From Chrysomallon squamiferum (taxonomy: Eukaryota; Mollusca; Gastropoda; Neomphalida; Peltospiridae), in NCBI GenBank assembly GCA_012295275.1, contig CM022672.1, positions 32,556,646-32,620,645 on the forward strand: a DNA stretch of 64,000 nt, read 5' to 3'. The translations under genes were made by a program, and so were the position numbers. Positions 54,709-64,000 of this stretch are shown here, piece after piece (positions within the stretch are counted from its first letter, which is position 1; every line of letters starts with the position of its first letter). The notes beneath the pieces were generated by a model. It saw nothing but the letters and a program-made list of their open reading frames with translations. It did no database searches and was not told the DNA's origin.

Positions 54709-55254
54709 AAAATGAAGTAATTGTTTTATTTGAAAAAAGCACTAAAAGTATGAATGAAAGGATTAGTTCAGAGGATAGTATCGTAAATATACATTTTTCA
54801 TCAGTTAATAGCGATGGAGTCTATGAATGAATGAAAGAGAGATAACTCTTGTATAGCTTATTGTAAAATGCACAAGAGTTAGCTGTTATAGAAATATATA
54901 TTCAATACATTCTTCACAGCTGGTGTAATAATGACCATTGTGTGTACTCACCTGTGGGATGGTTCATATCAATGATCCTTTGCTGCTAACTGGAAAGAGT
55001 AGCCCATGAAGTTATGACAGTTCTTACTACATATATCTTTTTTGTTGTTCTTACGTGTACATCTGTGAGTTCATTCATATAACCAGAAAGCAATAAATTA
55101 TATATAGGTTAAGACTTGAAAAAATGATAGACAGCTGGTTTAAACCTCATCATTTCCAGCTTAATGATTTGAACTACCGTTCAGTGATTAAGTCTTTGGG
55201 GATAGTACGACTTTGTGAAGAATATTTGTTATACATATCTAATATCAAAAATTT
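53441..55254. other. Microsatellite-rich intergenic region
   Basis: GT run (53,500-53,546), ATT run (53,637-53,690), ATA run (54,404-54,456) and CT run (54,616-54,703). Minus-strand open stretches at 53,774-53,965 and about 54,040-54,210 are not repetitive but have no recognised domain or convincing splice pair. Confidence 0.5.
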
Positions 55255-55653
55255 ATGTTTTATTGTTTATATTTTTCATTGATTTTTTTTCTTAGTTACT
55301 CTGTATGATGACCTACTATAGTCGTTTCTCTTTTGTCAATAACAGAATATTTAATTTTTCCTCAAGTTCGATTTCTAATAAAAATAAATATGTTATTGAA
55401 AATGGAATAAGGATTATTGTAAGCACATGAACGAAACTAGTATAGCTAAGCAACTAGAAAACGTTATATCTTCACTATTTTGTGATTTGTGTTTATTGTA
55501 AATAATAAATACATTTAGATCAAAAAATATTTGTTTATATTATTAAAATGTATTTTGATTATTAACTTTCTTTATTTTCAGTCGTTTTTTTTTTTTTCGA
55601 CTGTCACTGAAATTTTACCGATTATATAAAACAAGGACAAAACAAAGAGAATT

Positions 55654-56015
55654 ATGAACGCCTTTGATATCGCTGATCATGACATTTTGTTCCAGCTGTT
55701 AAACGCTGTAAGACTCAGTGACTCGACACTAAACTGGTTTCGCTCCTATTACATGAGCGACATGAGGTGGAAGAAATCGTTGACGTTACTTTCACTATCG
55801 CCACAGTTAGATGTAGCGTTCATCAGTTAGTTTTCTATGCCGACGATTCTGCACTGATAGTGCAAGGCAGAAATACAAGAGAAATTCAGCTCGAATTTTG
55901 AAATGAACCAGAATTAACAAGGAGTTGCTAACTGACAATAAATTATCTCTCAACCTGGGAAAGACTGAGTCAATTCTCTTTGTGTCAAAGACAATCATGT
56001 CTTTCTTTAACGTAA
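55654..56015 (+). pseudogene. Non-LTR retrotransposon reverse transcriptase remnant (copy 2)
   Basis: Same broken frames and same deletion as 23,942-24,302, with YADD at 55,836-55,847. The element was therefore dead before the segmental duplication. Confidence 0.85.
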
Positions 56016-57045
56016 AACCCGGTTATCTATGAAACTGTATTTCGTTAGATACAGTTCTTTTAACTATATATATTTTATTAAGGTACTAATGTTATATGTT
56101 AATTATAGGCTCTATATATTTGAAACAGACAAAAGATGAAGTAGCGACAAATATTAAATATGTATTAATAATTATTATAAGTAAACAATGTGTCTTTAAC
56201 TGCCGATATATGGTAATAATTAAAGTTCTGTTTGATCATCAGTTAATATTTTTTTACAGTAAAATACGTGAAGACGTTTATTGTAAGACTTTTTTTTTTT
56301 TAATTTTGAAGTTACATTTATTATCTTCATTAGGTAGTGTTATTAACAGCGTATTTGTTTAACATAAGTTCTGTTCACGAAACTACTTGATTCTCCCATG
56401 ACCCATTCCGCCTTTAATTGATTCAACTGATTCCGCATTTTAACTCAGCTATTCATAAAACCGTAAATAATTTAGTTGCGTTTATTTTCTTGTATATTAT
56501 TTTAATAAATAAATAACTCAAACTGCATTGTTGTTGATATATGTTATTTATCTAGTAAATTATACCATCACGATGTTTACGTTTCTGTCACAATTAAAGA
56601 TTTACTGTCTTAGTATTCTAAACGCCTATATCCCCTAAACGAGGTAACGAGCACCTGAGACAACAAGCAATTTCATCAAGACCAGTGTACAGACAATGTA
56701 CAGACAATGCACAGACAATGTACAGATAATGCACAGACGAAAATTAAATACTTGTGTGTCGAATTTGCCCTGTGTTTTGCTGGAAACTGTATTGCACACA
56801 AAATTAATAGTAAAACAAATTCAAATTTAAAGGTTTTTTATATGTTGTCTATCTGGAAACAAACAGCATGCTAACTTCAACACTAATCCAGTGCTAGATC
56901 ATCTTTGTATTTTGGACTGACGAAGAAATACTAAACTAGGATAAAATGTAATCCAAAAAAAAAAAAAAAATTAATAAAAAAAAAAAAAAATAAAAAAATA
57001 AAAAAAAATTATCCTTATTTTTGCAGTCAACCCCTCGCAAATATA

Positions 57046-57294
57046 TTGGAGCAAATCAGATTAGATTGGTCAATATACTGCCGGATGGAACTCCGTTCCA
57101 AACAAATCAAACTAAATATTGTCCATATTATTCTAAACAGCACAATCCCAGATTACCTAAGTACTGTTTTCAAATTAACTAGATACAAACATAATATCAA
57201 TGCAAGATCCAGTGCAGTGTCTCTTCAGATACCTGAAGTTAGAGCATTTGGTAAAAATGCACAGGAATATTGTCTTGACATAAATAAGAAGTGA
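57046..57294 (+). pseudogene. LINE ORF2 C-terminal remnant (copy 2)
   Basis: Same 82-codon frame as 25,345-25,593 with no amino-acid difference that I can see. Confidence 0.75.
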
Positions 57295-57335
57295 AATTAA
57301 GTGTTTAATACGCAAGTATCTTTCAAAAATGCATG

Positions 57336-57344
<9 letters not shown>

Positions 57345-57381
<37 letters not shown>
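57345..57381. repeat. (AT)n microsatellite
   Basis: Counterpart of the AT run at 25,652 in the first duplicate. Confidence 0.9.
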
Positions 57382-57387
<6 letters not shown>

Positions 57388-57661
57388 CATATATACACAC
57401 ATATATAGACATACTGATAGATATATAGATACAACTACATATACAGAATTAGAGACACACATGAATGGATATAGAGAAACGGACAGAGATATAGATAAAC
57501 ATACACAGCGATATAAGTAGTTAGATAGACAGATAGACAGACTGACCATCAGACAGATAGAGAGATACATTTCAATCTACACAGTTCCCGACAGAAAACT
57601 AATATTTCGTGAAGGGTTGACGAATTTAATTCCGTGAATTACAAACATTAATGCTGTAGTC

Positions 57662-57812
57662 TTACTTCCACTGGACAATGTGAATGTATTCTCCCGTGTA
57701 GCAGTTCAGTAACTCATTGTCAGTTTTCACAATCAAACTGTCACAACCATGTTTCTTGATAACACATCCCTCTGGTACATCGATTGGGCCCATTCCCACA
57801 CTCGAACCATAG
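57662..57812 (-). CDS. Microseminoprotein-like exon 3 (copy 2)
   Basis: 151 bases ending at TAA 57662-57664; acceptor ACACACACAG. Encodes the last three cysteines. The first base completes a serine codon (AGC here, AGT in the 26,113 copy). Confidence 0.85.
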
Positions 57813-60800
57813 CTGTGTGTGTCAAACATATCACTGCTTTTATTACTTTATTACTATATTACTACTAAGAGTTGACCACTACTAACCACTGTTACTAATA
57901 CTACTACAACGTTGACCACTACTAACCACTGTTACTAATGCTACTACGATGTTGACCACTACTAACCACTGTTACTAATACTACTACAACGTTGACCACT
58001 ACTAACCACTGTTACTAATGCTACTACGATGTTGACCACTACTAACCACTGTTACTAATACTACTACGAGTTGACCACTACTACTATCCACTGTTACTAA
58101 TACTACTATCCGAGTTGACCACTACTAACCACTGTTACTGTTACTACTACTACGAGTTGACCACTACTATCCACTGTTACTAATACTACTACGACGTTGA
58201 CCACTACTAACCACTAATACTACTACTACTACGAGTTGACCACTACTATCCACTGTTACTAATACTACTACGAGTTGACCACTACTAACCACTGTTACTA
58301 ATACTACTACGAGTTGACCACTACTAACCACTGTTACTAATACTACTACGAGTTGACCACTACTACCACTGTAACTAATACTACTACGAGTTGACCACTA
58401 CTAACCACTGTTACTAATACTACTACGAGTTGACCACTACTAACCACTGTTACTAATACTACTACGAGTTGACCACTACTAACCACTGTTACTAATACTA
58501 CTACGAGTTGACCACTACTACCACTGTTACTAATACTACTACGAGTTGACCACTACTAACCACTGTTACTAATACTACTACGACGTGACCACTACTAACC
58601 ACTGTTACTAATACTACTACGAGTTGACCACTACTAACCACTGTTACTAATACTACAAACGAGTTGACCACTTACTACTAACCACTGTTACTAATACTAC
58701 TACGAGTTGACCACTACTACCACTGTTACTAATACTACTACGAGTTGACCACTACTACCACTGTTACTAATACTACTACGACGTTGACCACTACTGTCCA
58801 CTGTTACTAATACTACTACGAGTTGACCACTACTACCACTGTTGACTACTACGAGTTGACCACTACTATCCACAGTTACTAATACTACTACGACGTTGAC
58901 CACTACTAACCACTGTTACTAATACTACTACGACCACTGTTGACCGAGTTGACCACTAACCACTGTTACTAATACTACTACGACGTTGACCACTACTAAC
59001 CACTGTTACTAATACTACTACGAGTTGACCACTACTAACCACTGTTACTAATACTACTACGAGTTGACCACTACTACCACTGTTACTAATACTACTACGA
59101 GTTGACCACTAACCACTGTTACTAATACTACTACGAGTTGACCACTACTATCCACTGTTACTAATACTACTACGAGTTGACCACTACTATCCACTGTTAC
59201 TAATACTACTACGAGTTGACCACTACTATCCACTGTTACTAATACTACTACGAGTTGACCACTACTATCCACTGTTACTAATACTACTACGAGTTGACCA
59301 CTACTAACCACTGTTACTAATACGACGTTACTACGAGTTGACCACTACTACGAGTTGACCACTACTTACCACTAATACTACTACGAGTTGACCACTACTA
59401 CCACTGTTACTAATACTACTACGAGTTGACCACTACTAACCACTGTTACTAATACTACAACGAGTTGACCACTACTACCACTGTTACTAATACTACTACG
59501 AGTTGATCACTACTAACCACTGTTACTAATACTACTACGAGTTGACCACTACTACCACTGTTACTAATACTACTACGAGTTGACCACTACTATCCACTGT
59601 TACTAATACTACTACGAGTTGACCACTACTAACCACTGTTACTAATACTACTACGAGTTGACCACTACTACCACTGTTACTAATACTACTACGAGTTGAC
59701 CACTACTACCACTGTTACTAATACTACTACGAGTTGACCACTACTATCCACTGTTACTAATACTACTACGAGTTGTTGACCACCTACTACCACTGTTACT
59801 GTTACTAATACTACGAGTTGACCACTACTAATCCACTGTTACTAATACTACTACTACGAGTTGACCACTACTAACCACTGTTACTAATACTACTACGAGT
59901 TGACCACTACTAACCACTGTTACTAATACTACTACGAGTTGACCACTACTAACCACTGTTACTAATACTACTACGAGTTGACCACTACTATCCACTGTTA
60001 CTAATACTACTACGAGTTGACCACTACTACCACTGTTACTAATACTACTACGAGTTGACCACTACTGTCCACTGTTACTAATACTACTACGAGTTGACCA
60101 CTACTACCACTGTTACTAATACTACTACGAGTTGACCACTACTACCACTGTTACTAATACTACTACGAGTTGACCACTACTATCCACTGTTACTAATACT
60201 ACTACGAGTTGACCACTACTAACCACTGTTACTAATACTACAACGAGTTGACCACTACTACCACTGTAACTAATACTACTACGAGTTGACCACTACACAC
60301 TACGAGTTAACCACTACAACGACTGTTGACCAGTTGACCACTACCACTGTTACTAATACTACTACGAGTTGACCTACTAACCACTGTTACTAATACTACT
60401 ACGAGTTGACCACTACTATTATTACGAGTTAACTAACCACTGTTACTAATACTACTACGAGTTGACCACTACTAACCACTGTTACTAATACTACTACGAG
60501 TTGACCACTACTAACCACTAATACTACTACGAGTTGATCACTACTATCCACTGTTACTAATACTACTACGAGTTGACCACTACTAACCACTGTTACTAAT
60601 ACTACTACGAGTTGATCACTACTATCCATTGTTACTAATACTACTACGAGTTGACCACTACTGTCCACTGTTACTAATACTACTACGAGTTGACCACGAG
60701 AGAGAGAGAGAGACTGACTATTGGAAATTTTGAAACTGTAACCATCATCGTCAACATCATCATATACAGCAGAAACAACAACGGAAACAGCTTTATATTG

Positions 60801-61003
60801 TCCATCACAAATGGTCTCATTAAACATCAGTGCAAGACAGTACATACCTACAGCAAGAAAGCAAACCGTCTCTGCAGTAGCAGTCTAAACATTTATTCTC
60901 CAGTTTAACATATTCGCCGGGCAGCATAACGTAATAGTCATATTCGCAGTAGTATATTGTTTCACCGCCTTCTGCAATGATAACACGTTTTAATTTATTA
61001 TTA

Positions 61004-61077
<74 letters not shown>

Positions 61078-61245
61078 GTTATTATTATTATTAACTATGT
61101 TCGTGAAACTTTGCATATACCTAACATTTTATTGTGTCTGCATGTTAACAAAAGAATAGAAGTGTAATGTATGAAACAGACAGACAGGAAAACAGCCAGA
61201 GAGACAGAAAATTAAAGAGATACACAAATAATAGCATACATAAAC

Positions 61246-61302
<57 letters not shown>

Positions 61303-61454
61303 ATTTTGCTTCATTTCATTTCTTTTTTTTATATTTATTTATTTTTATTTATTTATATATATATATATGTTTTCATCTACCTGGATGTTGTAGAAATCTA
61401 TGATATCACTAAAGCATCACATTTGTGAAACCTAATTAATATATATAAGTACAG

Positions 61455-61500
<46 letters not shown>

Positions 61501-61727
61501 TACACGTATATATTAAATCCAATATCATTAAAATACAAGGCCAACAAACATGAGCCGTTTGATTGCTCTAACAATAGCTAGTTGTCGTCATTTCAGCGTT
61601 GTTTAACACACAAACCTGTTGTGAAGGTATCCATACTCTTCACCAAACAACTTGCATCCAAGGTTACTAGAACATCAGCAACTCTGAGAAGAATGAACAC
61701 AAACAATCTGGTATAGCTATGTGACAT
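57662..61727 (-). CDS. Beta-microseminoprotein-like secreted protein
   Basis: Three exons (61727-61616, 60971-60848, 57812-57662) splice in frame into 128 residues. Exon 1 encodes a signal peptide (MSHSYTRLFVFILLRVADVL) and the first cysteine (ASCLVKSM). Exon 2 encodes YYCEYDYYVMLPGEYVKLEN, then KCLDCYCRDGLLSCC. Exon 3 encodes SYGSSVGMGPIDVPEGCVIK, CDSLIVKTDNELLNC and ends HIVQWK. Cysteine order and spacing (C, C, C..C.C, CC, C, C, C) and the C-terminal C-x-x-E-x-I pattern follow the MSMB/PSP94 family of small disulphide-rich secreted proteins. Functions in invertebrates are poorly defined. Intron 2 (about 3.0 kb) is mostly a 39-bp minisatellite. Exon 3 has a second copy at 25,963-26,113. Confidence 0.85.
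57850..60696. repeat. 39-bp minisatellite, array 2
   Basis: About 75 units of the same 36-39 base repeat as array 1 (TTGACCACTACTAACCACTG, TTACTAATACTACTACGAG) lie between exons 2 and 3 of the microseminoprotein-like gene. The array begins about 40 bases from the exon 3 acceptor and ends about 150 bases from the exon 2 donor. Confidence 0.96.
60848..60971 (-). CDS. Microseminoprotein-like exon 2
   Basis: 124 bases, phase 1 in and 2 out, acceptor ATTGCAG, donor GTAG|GTATGT. Carries six cysteines including the family's CC pair. Confidence 0.85.
60999..61093. repeat. ATT trinucleotide array
   Basis: ATT repeats in intron 1 of the microseminoprotein-like gene, about 25 bases upstream (minus sense) of exon 2. 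Confidence 0.95.
61251..61495. repeat. (GT)n and (CA)n microsatellites
   Basis: GT run (61,251-61,300) and CA run (61,460-61,495) in intron 1 of the microseminoprotein-like gene. Being inverted relative to each other they could pair. Confidence 0.92.
61616..61727 (-). CDS. Microseminoprotein-like exon 1
   Basis: Start ATG at 61727 (context AAAATGTC), 37 codons plus one base, donor ACAG|GTTTGT. Encodes the signal peptide and first cysteine. Confidence 0.8.
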
Positions 61728-62024
61728 TTTTAACTCAGTGAACTTGGAGAATGATGCTGTTTATTACAATACTGTGCAACAAAAAGATTTTTACAAAGCT
61801 GACAACCAGCCGAAGTTTATGTATAAGGAGATTCACACATGTAAATGTAAATTAACCACACACAATATAGTAATAAAAAAAAACAAATAAATAAATAAAA
61901 TACAAAAAAAAAAAAATATATAAATAATAAATATCTGTATCTCTGTATATGTATATATATCTACATCGAAATAAATAAAAATAAATAAATAAATATTCAT
62001 ATATAGTGACACATACACACTCTA

Positions 62025-62034
<10 letters not shown>
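61728..62034. other. Upstream of microseminoprotein-like gene
   Basis: Presumed 5' flank of the minus-strand gene. A-rich (61,875-61,925) and TATA-rich, with no defined promoter element. Confidence 0.4.
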
Positions 62035-62097
<63 letters not shown>

Positions 62098-62282
62098 TGT
62101 ATGTGTGCTTTGTGTATATACAATTGTTTTTCAGTAAATGGACAGAGTGTCAGAAATGCTGGTATATATAAAATGGCGATCGGTACACACATACATACAC
62201 ATACATACGTATATATACATACATAAGCACACTAAAACACACATACATTCATACATTTACATACATATACATATACACACAT

Positions 62283-62335
<53 letters not shown>

Positions 62336-62400
62336 CTTACATATATATACACATGTAGATAATATGATTACATATATTTGTCTCTTTTGTTTTTACTCTC

Positions 62401-62477
<77 letters not shown>
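62035..62477. repeat. (AT)n, TGTC and (CT)n microsatellites
   Basis: AT runs at 62,035-62,094 and 62,285-62,331, TGTC units near 62,401-62,425 and a CT run to about 62,476. Confidence 0.93.
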
Positions 62478-62479
<2 letters not shown>

Positions 62480-62586
62480 AACACACACACAAACACGTGG
62501 ACAGAAACGTGTTTCATCATAATTATTTTGTATTTCTTATTTGATTTAATTTAATTTATGTTTCATGTTTTATTTATTTTATTTTA

Positions 62587-62651
<65 letters not shown>

Positions 62652-63013
62652 TAAATTTATTCTATTTTAATTTATCTTTTTTTTTCCATTATTCAAGTTT
62701 ATTGTATTTGTTTTAGATCTCATCTTATCTTTTAGTTAAAAGCTTTTTTACTATTTATTTGTTGTTGTTTTTTTAGATATTTTTATTTTATTTGATATTA
62801 TTATTATTGTTTTATTTATTGTTTTTCATGCTATCGTAGTTGGCAGCTGGTGTGATGTTGGAATTATAATGAATGTTTAAATTATCATGCAACCGAAAAA
62901 GTGAACCAGATATTAAAACATATCTCTGATACTCTGAAACAATAGCCTAAAGATGTGTTGTCAAGCTTGTTTCTACCTGTACCATTTGGAGAAAAGATTT
63001 GGTTGTTGTTATC

Positions 63014-63080
<67 letters not shown>

Positions 63081-63163
63081 ATAGTAGTAATAACATCAGC
63101 AGCAGTAGCATTGGTATTAGTATTAGTATTGCTGCTGTTGTTTTATTATTTTTGTTGTTGCTG

Positions 63164-63227
<64 letters not shown>

Positions 63228-63388
63228 GACATACTGTAGCCTCACTCGATTGTGTCATCGGTACATTTAATTTATATATTTTGATTGAGTTAGTTTCTTG
63301 TTCTTATAAATATGTTTATTTATACAGTAGGGTTAGCACCGTGCAACAAATATTGTATCGATTTTAAGTATTTTGAACTATCTGACCA

Positions 63389-63434
<46 letters not shown>

Positions 63435-64000
63435 CAAGAAAAAAATAAAAATAAAACTGAAAAAAAAAAAAAATTAAAATTAAAGAAAGAAAACAGAAAA
63501 TAACGAACGATCGAAAGTGTGTGCATTTAAACGGACGTTACGATCTTTGAGTGATAAATTTACTATACCGAATCACAAAGAGATCATCAGATCCTAAGAG
63601 ACAAGTAACTGAGATCAGCAATGGTGAATAATTTATTACATGATGGTATAATACTATCGTCATCATACAGTACAAAACAACCTTTCATTCCTGTTTCTAT
63701 CTCATCTAGTTACGATGGATTTAGCACCCTAGCTCAAGGGTGAGGAGAGGTAACTCAGTTTCTCAGTTTATATATGTATGTCTTAAACATCATTTATCAT
63801 TTATCTAAAAAAAAAAAAAAAAAAAAAAAAGCCATTTGGACTCCAACAGGAGTACTTATATTTAATTAGGATGAAACAGGAACAATGTAATTGGAAACTA
63901 GCACTTCATTTCTTTCATAACACCTTTCATAACTGTACAAGATTAGAATATACAACATGAAATTTGCATTATTCTGAATAAATATTTTTTTTTTTGAAGA
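62478..64000. other. Repeat-rich end of window, no gene seen
   Basis: ATT runs (62,590-62,650, 63,168-63,228), an ATT-AGT composite (63,017-63,080), ATA run (63,391-63,431) and an A tract (63,808-63,830). The unique stretch 63,500-63,780 shows no convincing exon. Confidence 0.5.

Larger units (their letters stand above)
55255..60696. repeat. Segmental duplication, copy 2
   Basis: Counterpart of 23,547-27,456. It continues through the full 39-bp array to the GA run at 60,697, where single-copy sequence of the microseminoprotein-like gene begins. Confidence 0.92.

Overview
This is an AT-rich, microsatellite-dense piece of an animal nuclear genome. The introns are split by canonical GT-AG sites. 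The recognisable genes are metazoan: an EGFR/ErbB-type receptor ectodomain, a BTB-BACK-PHR (BTBD6-like) protein and a beta-microseminoprotein-like secreted protein. Several old transposon remnants are present. The gene mix and the density of CT, GT and ATT arrays fit a lophotrochozoan, most likely a mollusc (perhaps a gastropod). That taxonomic call is inference.

Layout. 1-4.7 kb is low-complexity intergenic DNA. 4,684-6,222 (+) is a two-exon BTBD6-like gene with a one-base frameshift in an A6 run. After a 200-base gap, 7,193-15,719 (-) holds the first ten coding exons of an EGFR-type receptor: signal peptide, L1, furin-like/CR1 and L2, about 504 residues. The CR2, transmembrane and kinase exons are not in the window. 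The receptor introns are packed with minisatellites, one of which is built from the receptor's own exon 3. 15.7-23.5 kb is repeat-rich with no gene seen. 23,547-27,456 and 55,255-60,696 are two copies of a segmental duplication carrying a dead LINE, a terminal exon of the microseminoprotein-like gene and a 39-bp minisatellite. 27.7-38.6 kb holds one unassigned exon-like block, a dead Tx1/L1-like LINE and a 38-bp minisatellite. 38,640-48,848 (-) is a decayed multi-exon gene of unknown family with an internal tandem duplication of about 2.9 kb. 50-55 kb has fragments of MULE-like and hAT-like elements. 57,662-61,727 (-) is an intact three-exon beta-microseminoprotein-like gene whose second intron is largely the 39-bp minisatellite array.

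The genes do not form a pathway. The themes are receptor signalling (EGFR type), an E3-ligase-adaptor type BTB protein on the opposite strand next to it, and a small cysteine-rich secreted protein whose last exon has been copied 32 kb away. Most remaining DNA is simple repeat, minisatellite and transposon debris. The most unusual signals are the exon-derived intronic minisatellite in the receptor, the minisatellite-filled intron and duplicated last exon of the microseminoprotein-like gene, and the in-frame exon fusion inside the 42-48 kb tandem duplication.
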